DNA from: Arthrobotrys musiformis
Lineage: Eukaryota; Ascomycota; Orbiliomycetes; Orbiliales; Orbiliaceae
Direction: 5' to 3'
Assembly (NCBI GenBank): GCA_036971715.1
Contig: JAVHJL010000003.1
Span: 4,154,001 to 4,218,000 of the forward strand
DNA: 64,000 bases
In this document: one piece after another, positions 37,052 to 49,372 of the stretch
Numbering within the stretch: the first letter of the stretch is position 1
Layout of the letters: each line of letters starts with the position of its first letter
Position numbers and translations under genes: made by a program
The notes under the pieces: model-generated
Database searches by the model: none
What the model was told of the DNA's origin: nothing
Seen by the model: the letters and a program-made list of their open reading frames with translations, nothing else

Positions 37052-38213
37052 GGTTGACTTGGTGGTTATGGAAGGTGATGGCTCATAGAAGGTTGGTGAT
37101 GGGTTGAATCAAACTCGAGTGTCCAGAGGGAAGCTTCGAAGGTGAAATATGAAGATAAACAAACGGAACTAAAGTATGCGTACGTAATGTACAAACAAAA
37201 ATCTGAGAACAAGCCTAACCGTAGTAGCAAATACCTTTTGAGAAATCTTCCGCCAGTTCTGGTTTATATTATGAGACAAGACTTGGAAAGCCTGGTCCCC
37301 AACGCTTTACAATCCTTCAAGACAGACTCAGATACACTATCTAGGCTAGTCTAGACATAAGACGGGTGCTGAGCGTATCTAGGCTATAGTGCTAGATATA
37401 ATGTAACAGCTAGAAGATTTATAACAATCTTTCCACTAGAATAGGGCAGTAATACTTTATATTTTGTCAGTTATAGCAAACATCGTCAAAGAAAGCCAAA
37501 CATTGAAGCGTTCAGTCGATCCAACACTACAGTGCAGCGAATCTGTGGCCATGGATACAAAAGCTCCCTGCAGCTTACTTGCAGGACTATGCCACCCTAC
37601 CATCAAGTACGAGATTTAAATCTCCAAACAAAGTTTAATAGGCAATACTGAGCAACTAAGCTCTGGGTGATGTGGTCTTACTAATCCGAGCTGCAAAACG
37701 TCTTACAACCAGAATCGGGGGAATTCGGAAGCTACTATCAGGTGGTAACGGGAGTTGTTACGGTAATCCTGAGTGAGGCCGGCACGGTAATCCAAACCCT
37801 TCTGGTCGAGTGCGAAGCACACAGTATCCTAGGACGAGCTACCTATCTCGAGACACCCCCAACTTTCGACTAGCCAATTGCGATATATTACGAGCAACTA
37901 GTCGTAAAAAATCCTCAGCCCAAACTGGTCTCGCACCTAGAATTCGCAAAGGGGGCCCCCAAACCTCAGTTCGATGTAAATCAATTAATCTATCTTTCAT
38001 AGAGCTACCTAGATACCTCAAGACTACCTAGATACAATTTGAGCTAATGTTCTCAGGAGCAGAAGTATAGTAGAAACGACCCATCCAATTTTAGAATACC
38101 ACTCGCCGCTGGCCGACGCTGGTTCTATCTAGCCCCAATCTTAGGGTTCTCGTTCTTTTGCTTCTGCAACTTGCAATTGTAAAAATTCAATCAGTGCACA
38201 TGGACATCTAGCG
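37052..38213. other. intergenic, no gene seen
   Basis: Promoter of the deaminase-like gene plus AT-rich DNA; contains the minus-oriented micro-insertion at 37919-37964. Confidence 0.6.
37919..37964 (-). repeat. CGAGAC-family micro-insertion with 7-bp direct repeats
   Basis: CCCAAAC at 37919-37925 and 37958-37964 flanks a 32-nt insert. On the minus strand it ends CTAGGTGCGAGACCA, and it aligns over its full length with the copies at 24.9 kb and 51.6 kb. Confidence 0.7.
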
Positions 38214-38875
38214 CTAGCTCGCCCGACAAAACTTACTTTCCCAGTCTTCCTGACTCCAGAACTTCCCTTCGGGCATCAAACGAGTGGGTGTCGTAAATAT
38301 CTTATCATTCTTCTCGGTGTAGAAGTTCATCATATACGGATACAAACTGACCGCGGAATTTTTCACCAAGAAACTCCTGTTTTCGAAATCTAGCATTGCG
38401 ATGTACCTAAGAGATAGCTTCTTTAGTAATCCTTGATAGAGAGATATACTATATCACTATATTTGAGGGCCACTTACGTCCAATGGCGACATCCGGAGCC
38501 TCCGACTGCCATGGTGTAATAATGACGTCCTTTTCGACGCAAGAGTCCGATATAATCCTCCACTTTGTACTCCCCACCGCAGCGAAAGTCCCAATGGGTG
38601 ATAGCGGAGTCGACTAGGTTATAGCGATGGTGAGTCACTTTCATCTCTCCAGGCTCCCCGTGATCTGCACCTTCTGGCAACTGGTATGATATCGGCCAAT
38701 CGTCTATAGTCCGATAGTTCATGTTCAATCTCACTGACCGGCAGTCGTCAAGCAGCAAATATATTGACCAATGATTTACATCGACACCCATGGCAGACCC
38801 CCCGGTTTTGTGGACGACAACCCGGACAGACCTCACAATAAGGTCTTCTATTATTTCTGTATCTCGACTTGCCAT
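38214..38875 (-). CDS. DUF7770-like hypothetical protein
   Basis: Two exons (38875-38478, 38406-38214; GTAAGT..TTAG intron) give 196 aa with junction GCRHWTYIAMLDFENR. The pattern VRVVVHKTGGSAMGVDVNHWSIYLLLD..SVRLNMNY, with a later GRHYYTMAVGGSGCRHW, is that of a family of small proteins frequent in Pezizomycotina genomes, which I assign to DUF7770 from memory. No catalytic motif, signal peptide or membrane segment is seen. Function unknown. It is isolated from its neighbours by >1 kb on each side. Confidence 0.78.
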
Positions 38876-39311
38876 CTTTGAATCGAACTAGTTTTATACC
38901 AAGGTTGGTGGAATGTTCTAAATTTGATGAATGAATATTATCGGGCGGATATCGGATGGAGTTTCGAGCGTTGAACCAGGAGATATTCAGCTTCTCGCTC
39001 CTAGGCATATATTGGTACGAAACATACCGGTATATATATTTTGTGTTATTGGTTTCGAGACTCCGACCCCAAAATTAACTCCAACGAAACACAGCTACTT
39101 AACTAGCATCATATTCTCCAACCTCGCAGCTTGTACGGTACAGTTTTAAGATCTTGAGAATAGAATATTCGTAGCGCATCGTAGACCCAAGAATACAAAA
39201 CCTTTTTTCGAGCCTATACGTCTACCCGAAATTCAACGACGCTGCCTCCGCGTACCTTTTTTAAGCGTTTCAGGTTTAAATTCTAATTGAATCTAGAAGT
39301 TTCTGAGGCAT

Positions 39312-39351
39312 CTGTAACACGCTCAGAGTGTGGATTCGAGACAACTGTAAC
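39312..39351 (+). repeat. CGAGAC-family micro-insertion with 7-bp direct repeats
   Basis: CTGTAAC at 39312-39318 and 39345-39351 flanks a 26-nt insert ending GGATTCGAGACAA. Its 5' half is unlike the other copies. Confidence 0.7.
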
Positions 39352-40335
39352 CCCCTCTTATGTCAGGTTATGAGGAAAGTCAAACATCCCTTATTCCGCC
39401 GCATATATGCATACACCCCAATCAAAATCGCGTCTGCAATAGAATCAGCTCCGCATTTTAACCCCAACCAGCTCAATGTAGTCGTGGGTGGGACTAGCTA
39501 TAGTGTCACACGCTATAGCGCTACTGGTTCAATTAATGGACGTGTTTGGCTAGCTTAGAATTCCGAATTCTCACCACCACTTCCCGCGATATGGGTTCTG
39601 AAGGGCGATTAATTCAATAAATTTCTAGATTTGGATATATAGGCTGCGAGAGATAACAATCAGTTGGCAGGACACTGACTAGGTACGGGAGGTTTGGAGC
39701 TTGTCTAGGGTGTCATGATTTTGTCGGCCTCAGAATATACTATCAAGGTATCTGGTCCTCTTCCGGTGGGACCAGGCTCTAGCCATTCCGCTAAGACGAA
39801 ACTCGAGGGCGGGGATCAGCAGTATTTAGAATCCAACATATTTTAAATATACACTCCGCAGTCCTGCCCCGATATGATTTGATCTCCACGTGGTTATATT
39901 TCTCCAATTAAACCTAGCTCGTATATATAGGTTTCCACATGCCCGCCTTGCCTTGAGCCTAGAACCTGACGGCTAACGGTTTCCGCCGATCTTCTAACAT
40001 TTTTTTCGGCCATCACTTGAGACCAAGCAGTACCCAAAGTGATCAAGGTACTTCTAATATACAGACAATTGAGATTTCTAAAACAAATATCTAATAGTTC
40101 ACCTAAGGACGTAACCAGTGGCTCCAGAGTGCTTAAAGTTCATCTCTCACAAACATGGGGGTCTTCTCGCGCCTAAAGTTCCCAGCGCAGCTAGTGGCGC
40201 AAGCACCGAGAGGCCCAAGATACGGTGATCTCGAGAGAGTATTTTGACGAAATCGCTAGTCCGGAAGTACATGTATGTACGTCGATATCCTGAAGAGATT
40301 AGATAGTCTAGGCGATGTTGAGATTAGAATATCCC

Positions 40336-40364
40336 AGCCTACCTGGGAACGAGACCAAGCCTAC
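40336..40364 (+). repeat. CGAGAC-family micro-insertion with 7-bp direct repeats
   Basis: AGCCTAC at 40336-40342 and 40358-40364 flanks the 15-nt insert CTGGGAACGAGACCA, the cleanest example of the core. Confidence 0.8.
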
Positions 40365-40942
40365 TAATGGGAAGAGATAGACAGTATCACCGCTACCGTG
40401 CGCTACGCGTATACAAAATCGACATATCGAGCTTCCACTATTACATAAACGTCATTAGTTAGCCTCAAGATAATTTTAAAATTAATATTTAAAGGCCCAC
40501 TTACTTAGCCCAGGCTCAGATGCCTTATCAAACTCGAAGCCTGCCCGAAATCTACAAGCGAACGATTATCCGCCGCAGTGCACCTAGGCCAGCCGATTTA
40601 AACCAGCGCAAAATTAATTTGTCGATCACGCGTCATTTTCCTACAGAACAGAATAAATGAGTAAAGAGGGAAAAGAAGGTGCGGGGATCCCGCTATATCA
40701 ATATGGGGATCACCTGTTGACCCCTAAGATTTTCGCCATACCTTAGCATTGCACTTTGGCAAAAAAAATTAAAAGAGCGATTGCCGCCGGTTATTTAAAT
40801 TTTAATCAGTTATCAACCCAGCCTCGAAGCTAGAAAGCCCGTGGTCATTCATCAACCTAGTTTTTAGTAATTTAATTCTACAACAATCTAGAGATATTTG
40901 CACCACCCTAGGTAAGGCTAGGAATGAGATCAAAGACCTCCA

Positions 40943-40967
40943 GGTATGCCTGGTCTCGTGGGTATGC
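40943..40967 (-). repeat. CGAGAC-family micro-insertion with 7-bp direct repeats
   Basis: GGTATGC at 40943-40949 and 40961-40967 flanks an 11-nt insert reading CACGAGACCAG on the minus strand. Confidence 0.7.
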
Positions 40968-41137
40968 ATGTCTCGCTAATATAAGATAAACGATCCAGCG
41001 CTCCAATAGTAGTTCAGTCTTTTCCCTCAAACTTACTGCCAGTGGAAAGCTCGCCTCCAGAAATCTCAGCACCGGTACCCTTGCCTCCCGTTTACACGAT
41101 CGATTCATCAAAATACGCAACATTGCCATCCTTCAAA

Positions 41138-42598
41138 ATGTCAACTCAGCCAATCAATCCACACCTCGGAAGCGATCAAAACTATATAGTGGGCCCAGAA
41201 GTCGCTCAATACTTCGAGAAACTCGGCCTTTTCGAATCCGTACGAGGTCTGAAGCGTAAGGTGTCTCCGTCGACTATCGCCCCCAGTCACTCATCGAGCT
41301 CGGACATCCAATCCCAATACTTCGCCCCGGTGGGTTTAATCGATGGTGCAGGCCTCTTCCGGTCCGCTCATATTAATGAAATTTATGAATTTATTGATCT
41401 CCCTGTTTTCCCAGAAAGTGAGGAGACAATCGAAGTTATCGGATTCTCGCCGGAGAAAGCGCATGAAATCTGGATGAACTGGAACAGCCTTCCCGAAGAT
41501 GAAAAGATACCGTCCGAGTTCCTAAAATTCATTCTAGAAACAATAAAATATAGTGCAGCCGATCAAAATTAAATCAATGGAGAGGATGATTGGGAGGGTT
41601 ATATGAACTACATTGGCATATCGTCCAGACTGCAACAAGCTATTTTGCTGCCTGAGTACGAAAGAATTCGCTTTACCGCTTCCTGCACTTTTTGGTTATT
41701 AGACACGATAGAGTGGGGGTATCACGCCCTAGTGGCATTGAGAGAATGTTTTGAGGAGAGTGCCAGGTATTTCCAGTCTAAGGAAATGAGAGGCGGAAGT
41801 GCAACAACCCCAGCTCGTAGCGATCCCCAGAACCGAGACTCGTACCCCGAATCCGATGCCACCCCCGGCCAGTTCGGAGCTGGCAGAAGCTTAGATTCTC
41901 TGGCAGCTCAGCCTAAAATTAACAATAGAAGGAGCATTACTTCCGTCCCTAGCCAAGCAAGCACAAAGTTGTACCGAGCTACCACATTGGAGAGAGCTCG
42001 AAGGTTCTACAATCAGGATACCGGAATATTTGACGAACCATCATTTGGGAGCAGGCCGGGAGATTTGAGTGGACTAACCCCCTTAACTTATTGGACCCCA
42101 CAGAGGGAAGTTGCTGATGCTTATGCCGGCTATCTAAAACACAGAATTCCATTCGCTAAAATTACTATCACCGAGGTAGAAGTTGGAGAGCAGTTTTTAG
42201 AAACTTTAAGACCCGTATGCCTCTGGGCGACAGCCAACGATTCGATGAACCCCGTGTTTCAGGAGTTCACATGGCTCAGTCGAAATGAGAGAGACTTCCA
42301 TCAAATACCCCCCAGGCTCCGATTTCTTTCGGATTGCAATATTCTCATAGCCAATATCTTAGCGCATAAAAACATCAAATACGAAAGAACGGAGGACTGG
42401 AGGCTTATTGAAAGATCCGATTTACTCGAAATCAAAATCGACGGCGAGAACAGATTGGGGATCCAGTGGGTTTTCAGATCAAGGGAATCTAGAGAAGCCT
42501 TCGAGCAACATTGCCGAGGAAATGTCAAACAAAACAATATAAATATGCTAGCCGTCTCAGAAGTCTCGGAAATGGCGGAAACAATGGGAAGACAGTAG
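41138..42598 (+). pseudogene. ORF interrupted by in-frame TAA; possible ADP-ribosyltransferase-like protein
   Basis: One frame runs from ATG 41138 to 42598 (485 sense codons) but is broken by TAA at 41570-41572. Sequence character continues across the stop: FLKFILETI before it, and DDWEGYMNYIGISSRLQQAIL...FWLLDTIEWGYHAL after it, resembling one continuous module seen in fungal proteins of unknown function. No convincing intron removes the stop (upstream GT sites are poor and would delete conserved-looking residues). The next ATG (41603) falls inside the module. Downstream, KLYRATTLERARRFY and LTYWTPQREVADAYAGYL recall the R and S/T motifs of ADP-ribosyltransferase-like folds (inference only). 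It could be a young pseudogene, a readthrough gene or an assembly error. Confidence 0.6.
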
Positions 42599-43863
42599 AG
42601 CCGGTTTTCAGCCTAACCTAAGGGTAAGGCGACAAAGGCGCTAAGTGTACTATCCGCAATTATTTATTGGCTAACATATGTAAAATAATTAGGTACGGGA
42701 CACTTAGCTTACCGTATACCCGCAGCGCTTGTAATTGGACCCGAGAATATCCGGCCTCCTAATCCCGTAACCCAACGAACTACCTATCAAACCCCAATAG
42801 AATATCCAATTCCTAACTCCTATTTGAATTCCACCTTTTACCATTCATATTCAACGACCTCTGCGATGTAATAATGTGTCAGAATTTCCCAGGGTTCGCA
42901 GTTGGGTATATCACATTGCACCCGATTGCAAGCACTGCACCGTCATGCAATCGCAACTCGAAAACGACCAGAATATTATTACTAACTATGGCCAATTATG
43001 ACTCCGCAGCCACCATGAACTCTATAAGACAAGATGGGTATTGAATCTGTACCTATATGGACGGATGTTTATTCTATTTTTTATGAACTAACGGCTCTCG
43101 TTGAACGGGGCTCGCGCTCGATGGCGAATCCAGCCTCCAGCCTGCAGGCGCTTGACAGCTTAGTCTAGGTACGCCCACCTTTGCCTTGGCAGGCAATTAC
43201 ATGAAACCTACCAGTAGACATAGCTAGATCGATAAGCCTAGGGTACCTAATTAGTAGGATCCTATAATTGTAGGATATCAGTCCTCGAGGAGATCTGATC
43301 CGCGGAGAGCTCGAGCTTGTGACCTTTTAATGTGCGATGTGTTGCAGTCACGTGACGGACATTACGTTTGACTTTTGCGTCAACCCAGTTTTCAGGGTTA
43401 AGCCCACCAATAATATACAATTCCGATCTACAACACACAATATACAACCTCGACGCGATGAGCTGTGACTCAATGCTTGAGTTTTCCGGCCAGTCTCGAG
43501 CTCGTCGTCGGACTTTTGTGATGGTCTGGATAGGGCGTGAGGAATAGAAAGGTCTCAAGCTTTGGTCGAAGCTTCACAGGGGCTACAAATGTGGTGTCGC
43601 TTTTTGTGTGCGATGAGGAAGTTCCCCATCTCGCGTTCTAATCTCTTGTCGCGTTTTGATCATACCCACTCCGACCAAGCTGGTCTAAAAGCCAAGCGCG
43701 AGGCAGCTGAACGATGCGAGCCACATTCCATCGTGACTATGATAGGATTAACTGATGGTTCTAAGGTGATCCTATAGAAATGCCGGACAAGAGTGTAGGT
43801 GGAAGAGAGACTAATGATGTTTCTATAGAGGCTTCGATATCACAAAGACAACCATGGAAACAA
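42599..43863. other. intergenic 3' of U2 gene
   Basis: No supported gene. A 98-codon frame at 43558-43262 (-) shows no family features. Confidence 0.55.
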
Positions 43864-44057
43864 TAGGTCGCATCACCCAGAGACAGTGCGGATACTGGGG
43901 ACACGGTGGAGAGACCATTGGCAAGCCAAGAGGGTCTCAACCTAGATTCAAAAATAGTATTAATATATGATGCCATCACGTGGATAGCATTTCAGATATT
44001 AAACTGAAAAGAACAGATACTACACTTGATCTAAGCCAATTGGCGAAGAGAGCTGAT
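43864..44057 (-). ncRNA. U2 spliceosomal snRNA
   Basis: Read on the minus strand, the gene carries the near-invariant U2 5' half. It has stem-loop I with a GCCAATTGGC turn, TTAGATCAAGTGTAGTATC containing GTAGTA, which pairs with the intron branch site, and then TGTTCTTTTCAGTTTAATATC. A stem-loop IIa/b hairpin (ATGC..GCAT around 43968-43992) follows, then the Sm-protein site ATTTTTG near 43950. The 3' hairpins are GAGACC..GGTCTC and CCCAG..CTGGG. The length (~190 nt) suits an ascomycete U2. U2 recognises branch points such as the CTAAC/CTGAC motifs in this window's introns. The 5' end is placed 30 bp from a TATA box; both ends are approximate to within a few nucleotides. Confidence 0.95.
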
Positions 44058-44085
44058 GAAGGAAGAGGGAGCTGGGGAGCCCGTC

Positions 44086-44093
44086 CTTTTATA
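44086..44093 (-). promoter_or_regulatory. TATA box of U2 snRNA gene
   Basis: TATAAAAG on the minus strand, about 30 bp upstream of the inferred U2 5' end, as expected for fungal Pol II snRNA promoters. Confidence 0.75.
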
Positions 44094-46503
44094 GGCGAGG
44101 TTTCCAGGCGAGGGAAACTTTCGGGCGCACTTTGCACTGCCCTAAAAGGGGTTAGGAGGCGATGATCCCCAACGCCCAACACATTCGCCCTAGTTACTGA
44201 CTCACGCTCAGCACCGCTCAGCACCGCAATGCCACCATAACCCCCTCATAACCCTCACAAGCCTCATAAGCCCTCTGCACAGAGTACATATGCCGCACTA
44301 CAACCAAACAAGTAGACCCGGCCCCAACAGGCCGATCAAGCGCTATTCTCGATCTGCGCATTCGGTCCAGGCAGAGACACTGATCGAATCGCGCAAGCAC
44401 AAGCTGAGGCACTCATTAACTCTCCTCTAGGAACGAGACTAGGCTCTCCTCACCTTCGCCAATCTCAAAAATACGCAATATTGCCTAAACTAACTCGGAA
44501 CCGCGAGGCCACGCGCAAAGGCAAAAGACCAGGCGGCCATGGAAGTTCTGAATATCTACAGCTTCAGTAACCTGAGCGTTGGCCGCCGAACAAATAGCCA
44601 AGGTCAAGATTAGAGAGAACGCCAGCCCGCACCGCTAGAACGAATGTACATGAACTCCTTATGAACTCCTTAAATAGCGAGGATCAGTTGGCTAATTGCA
44701 AAGCATCAAGGCTTACAGAGGGCGAGCTAGGTATCTAGGGAAGGTCTATAAAACCAATAGGGCAACGGCACTACGCGGGGCAACAGGATAGTGATCCGTC
44801 AAATACCGCCCCAACATTCGTAAATACGAATACAACTTTGAGTTTCCAGGGCGGTAGACCAGCGGCTCGTGCTGTGGGGCTTAAGAAATATTTCATTGAG
44901 AAGCAAAGTGCAGGTTATGCGGCAGCTGATTCGTAGTAAACAGTCTTATATCGTAGTGCAACGCAACTCGATTACATCGGCTGCGCACACTCGACTGGTC
45001 ATACCACGAGCCTGATAGGTTTCTCACGGCTGGACAGCTTGGATTCGTCGTATCTACAGCTGATCAATTTATTTCTCGATAAGACAATATCTTCTTATAT
45101 ACCTGTTCGATCCGAGGGGTTTCTGCGCACGTTGTCGTTATACGTTATGGGTAGCGAATCGCCTATCTATATGATTTCTAAACAAAAGAATCGAGTCGTA
45201 AAGAGATAAATGATATAGTTGATATAGGGCGGGCAGTTTTTTTTGGACCAAATCCCTATTGTGGTACAAAATAGAGTCGGGTAGTCTAACCCTGAGACCA
45301 ATTTATACGCCTACTGAATTCTAAGATTTCGAATATGCCTAGCTAAACAACTCAATTTAAATTTAAGATTCTATGCTCCTTCGAAATCCAAAAGAAATGA
45401 TAAACCCATGGCCAAGCTATTGTGAGGTCTTGTCAAGCTTTCACATCCCTGCACTCGCAGGGTCGATCTATACCACAGGACCGATATACTTTCCCAAACC
45501 GGCTCAAAAAGTCCGCAACGACAAAAAAATCCAACGCTAGAAATTGTGTTGGCCGGAGCAGAAACTTGCTGCGCAGTCTCCGTGTGTGTTACCGAGCAGC
45601 ATAGCGGGCTGAAATCAATTTAGGGAAGCAAATCCAGAAGGGAACTACGAAGAGTTAGAACATTAGTGGTATCGGGGTACCCAGTACGGCCTCCTACATG
45701 TCTAGGATCCTAGAAGGGTGGCTTCGAGTAGAATATTAGAGGATCGCATTGCCCATCAGGGACGCTGCCCTAGCACTCGGCTTGTCGTATATACGCACAC
45801 CGCGTATACCAAATTGTTACAACTTGCCCCCTAAGCCCTGGAGCGTGTCCTCAATTGATCAAGTGAAGGCTGTTCCTAAAAATTACCTTCCTACGGGAGT
45901 TGTAAGAAGTTTTCACCAGGTGTGAGAGCCGCACGAGGAGTTTACAACGAATGAAGCGTATTGCGACCGTAATTGTTCCCCTAAAGACGGCGTTACTTAT
46001 CACCACAAGAGCCCAGAAAGTTGTTTGGCAGGATGACAAGCGAGGCTCCTGGATTGCTTGTTTGTCATTGCATTATGTTGCATGCATGCATGCATAAAGT
46101 ATACTAATTAATATATTGCAATAAAACGTCAATTTCACCACAGCTTATGGATATTTGCGCAGCCACCATAGAATCCAGTTCGAATACTCAGACCTACTAC
46201 CATAGAAGGGACCATACATCGTCTAACGTGCCTCATTCGATGAATTGGCACTCCATTTAGATATCGAACAGTGTACTCCGTACCCATGCTCAACATCGAA
46301 ACGCTTACGAAATGTGGAGGAATGTCCAACTTCTTTGCTCCCGTTCTCCACCTATTAAAGCCGATCCGAAAGAATAAATCCTAATTCCACTAAATTTATA
46401 AACGTTTATAAACATGCCCATATACCATATCATACAAAATTCCATCCCGGGGCCCGTAGGCAAAATATATAAAATTCAAGAGGCACTAAAAAGAGAGAAA
46501 AAT
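44094..46503. other. 2.4-kb intergenic region
   Basis: No gene supported. Contains the micro-insertion at 44420-44451 and a short TGCA-rich simple repeat around 46080-46096. Confidence 0.6.
44420..44451 (+). repeat. CGAGAC-family micro-insertion with 8-bp direct repeats
   Basis: CTCTCCTC at 44420-44427 and 44444-44451 flanks the 16-nt insert TAGGAACGAGACTAGG. Confidence 0.8.
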
Positions 46504-47289
46504 TTAACCTTCGATTCCACCCATCGGCTGCTTCTCACCGAGCCCCCTCCTGCGAGAGATAAGCAAGAAAACAGCAGCGCCTATCAGTGCAATACCGCCG
46601 ACTGAGGCTCCAACAGCAATTCCGATCGTAGCACCTTTGCTCAGTCCTCCACTTCCTCCTCCACTTCCTTGTTGAACTCCGGCTTCCGTTGGGCTAAACG
46701 AAGTCTTTCCCTCCGCGGTGGCGGTCACAGAGGATCCAGAAGAAACCGGAGATGATCCGGTAGTAGCAGGCTGGGAGGGCTCGTCAACAGGGGTAGAAGA
46801 TGACTCAGGCCCACTTGTCTCCGATGTTGTTTCTTCCGACGACGCCGAGGTTGTTGACGCACCGATCGTCACGGGGGTGGGTACCGGTTTTGTAGGGTTT
46901 CCGTTGGCGGTAGCGCAATAATCATTATACAAAGACAGCGCAGAGACCAAGTCGTCCGGATCGGCGTCGTCTCCACTACCGCAGTAGTAGGGAATGCAAG
47001 TATTGAAGTAGGCGGTAGCGCTGGAGGCGTATTTCGTATTACAGTAGCAACCGTTGATGGGCGCGTATCCGCACTTCAACTCGCCGCCTACATCGTCCCA
47101 ATCGTGGTAGTATGGTCCTCGTGGCAGCGCACCGTTGTAGTAGAGACAGTGGGCGACGCAACTGCGCTGTAGCTTGTATTCAAGTTGTGAGGTGATAGTG
47201 ACGCCAAGGGTCTGAGGGACTTCTGGGGCGACCGTGACCTGGCCGGCGGCCAGACGGGCAATGAGGAGGAACACGGTTGCGCGATACAT
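46504..47289 (-). CDS. CFEM-like cysteine-rich membrane protein
   Basis: Intronless, 261 aa from ATG at 47289; the open frame extends four codons upstream only to a TTG. Signal peptide 1-16 (ATVFLLIARLAAG). Eight cysteines in CFEM-like order (C44, C48, C73, C81, C83, C98, C103, C125), with SCVAHC at the start and GCYC as the CxC pair. The gap between C48 and C73 is longer than usual, so it may be a divergent CFEM or a related eight-cysteine family. A Ser/Thr/Pro stalk and a Gly-rich segment lead to a transmembrane helix (~225-247) and a basic cytosolic tail. Overall layout matches the two CFEM genes at 21.6-24.7 kb, but without their intron. Confidence 0.8.
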   Translation of the reverse strand: MYRATVFLLIARLAAGQVTVAPEVPQTLGVTITSQLEYKLQRSCVAHCLYYNGALPRGPYYHDWDDVGGELKCGYAPINGCYCNTKYASSATAYFNTCIPYYCGSGDDADPDDLVSALSLYNDYCATANGNPTKPVPTPVTIGASTTSASSEETTSETSGPESSSTPVDEPSQPATTGSSPVSSGSSVTATAEGKTSFSPTEAGVQQGSGGGSGGLSKGATIGIAVGASVGGIALIGAAVFLLISRRRGLGEKQPMGGIEG

Positions 47290-48410
47290 TTCTTGATACA
47301 ATTCTATTGAGATCTAGATATATATCACTGCTCGGTTTTTTGTTATGAATTAGTAATAGAATGCTGAGTAAAGTAGACCATTGGCAAAGGGTCCACAGTG
47401 GTATTTATGTTTTCCCTTTCATTATCTCCTCCTCAGCCGCAGTCTAACAAACCGCCAAAAAAATCCCTTCCATTCCCCTTTCAAACAAAGGCTTTGGAGT
47501 ATCGCGTTAACTATGAATGGATTATTATCGGATTCGCCAAGATAATCCTTCAGTTTTCCCAAAAAGCACCCGAGGCCTAGAAGCGGCTCGCCAAGCGCAA
47601 GCCAAGGTGAGCCAAGGTCACTGAATTGCAACTTTATTGGCTAGTTTTCGCGAGATATCGCCTTGGCGGGTGATTGTGTCACAATATTTGTTGGTAACAC
47701 CAGCCCCAGACGCCAGGTTGTTGGCTCGTGGTGGCAAATTGGAAGGATTTTTTCTCTTCCTCTTTTCATGGTATCAAGGGTTCTGACTCTGCAAGGCTTA
47801 CCACGGGCAAGCCTTTTGGTATGGTTGGTATGGCGCATATGAGTTACACAAGAGGGGCAGCTTCCCCAAAGGATTCATGGGATTTTGGATGATTGGCCAT
47901 CGATTGCGCAACGTTTGGGTCATGGCCTATTATAATACAAAACCGCGAATTTGCTGATGAATACCTGGTTGTTTGGGTACAAGCTACGAGGCATGATGAA
48001 TACTTCCTCCAGATGTGTCAGATATCGATGAAGTCTTACGTTGGCCCGGGCGCCCCGCTACAGGCGGGTTGATATTCGGATTGGAGTCGTTGAAGTAGGA
48101 TACAGTATCAATGCAAATGTAAACAGACATTACATATCCATAGCCTCGAGACCAGGGGTTCCTGAGGCAGAGCTAGACATATCAGACTAATTATAACCGG
48201 TATGCATGTACATGTGTGTACATTGCAACTCTTCTACCCGATGGCTCATTCCGAATGCATATGTTATCAAACTCCGGCACATCTTTTCAACGTCATTAAT
48301 TTGAACTGTGGGATAGTCTTCTTCCTACACTTGTGGCCAACCGACGTCTGGGAACGAGACCAAATCTTCCTCAAAAAAATCACTTGCAAGACGAAATATC
48401 AAAGATAAAT

Positions 48411-48455
48411 CCAGAAGTACGCCCGGGCGGGCTGGGAACGAGACAACCAGAAGTA
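48411..48455 (+). repeat. CGAGAC-family micro-insertion with 9-bp direct repeats
   Basis: CCAGAAGTA at 48411-48419 and 48447-48455 flanks a 27-nt insert ending GGGCTGGGAACGAGACAA. Confidence 0.8.
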
Positions 48456-49058
48456 TACCAAATAAAAATAATTAATTGGCTCGTATATATAGTTAGTCGT
48501 AAAGCGAACTTCGTGTTGTGTGGCAGCACCACGAGACTAGTCATATAGCCATATCAATACCGCTTCCGAGCTAGTATGGTAGCCCGGAATGTGTCTCAAG
48601 GGTATATGTAATATCATAAGTATATATGGCCCTCTGACTACGAACTGACCCTAAATTTGCCCCTGAGTCTGCCTGCGAATCAAAGATGCATTGAAGAAAT
48701 CCCTAGAAGTATAGGCAGACTGAATGATATCTAGAGGTATATAGGGAGCCCGGACGCGGTTTTTTCTTCATACAGAATGTATATGTACGTTGGAAGATAT
48801 TTATAACCCTGATGATTAATGCCATTACGTTGTCTCAAACCAGACACCGCAACAAGTGCCATCAAGACATATATGTACACTGCATACGTAAGTAACCAAC
48901 AGATATCAGAACTTGGCAAGGACTGCTCCATGTAGACCAAGATACTGCTACTGCTATTGAAATAGCTTGCCCATCTTGTATCATCATCGGACGTCACATA
49001 TGTACGCACCCTAACTTAGTTAAACCACTGTGATAAACGACTAAATAACATAAAGTTA

Positions 49059-49090
49059 CTTAGATTTGGTCTCATTCCCAGCTTAGATTT
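49059..49090 (-). repeat. CGAGAC-family micro-insertion with 9-bp direct repeats
   Basis: CTTAGATTT at 49059-49067 and 49082-49090 flanks a 14-nt insert reading CTGGGAATGAGACC on the minus strand. A second, unduplicated core (ATGGGTACGAGATTA) lies nearby at 49116-49130. Confidence 0.75.
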
Positions 49091-49372
49091 AAGTTAACAT
49101 GTTCCTTAGAAAATCTAATCTCGTACCCATGAAAGTTATACATACAACCCCACCTCTCGCTTGAGCATAAACAAGATTATAATGACCATTTAAATGGATG
49201 TAAAAATATATGTAAGATTCAAAAACTCTATGCAGAGATGAATTAAGATTCGAATTCATTATTTGGTTCCGCCAGCGGTTGTTTGCTCTTCCTAAATTTA
49301 ATATGTTGAGAGTTGGTATCTGGCCGGCGATACCCAGAGTTCGAGCTCCAGTTAGAATTCGACCAAGTCGGT

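Larger units (their letters stand above)
38876..41137. other. 2.3-kb intergenic region with three micro-insertions
   Basis: No gene supported. Contains insertions at 39312-39351, 40336-40364 and 40943-40967. A weaker core copy (CTAGGAATGAGATCAA) lies at about 40917. Confidence 0.6.
47290..49372. other. 2.1-kb intergenic region
   Basis: No gene supported. Contains micro-insertions at 48411-48455 and 49059-49090 and a core copy (CTGGGAACGAGACCAA) at 48348-48363. Confidence 0.6.

Noticed and set aside
43262..43558. 98-codon minus-strand frame near the U2 gene
   Set aside because: No family resemblance and no splice partners; left as intergenic.
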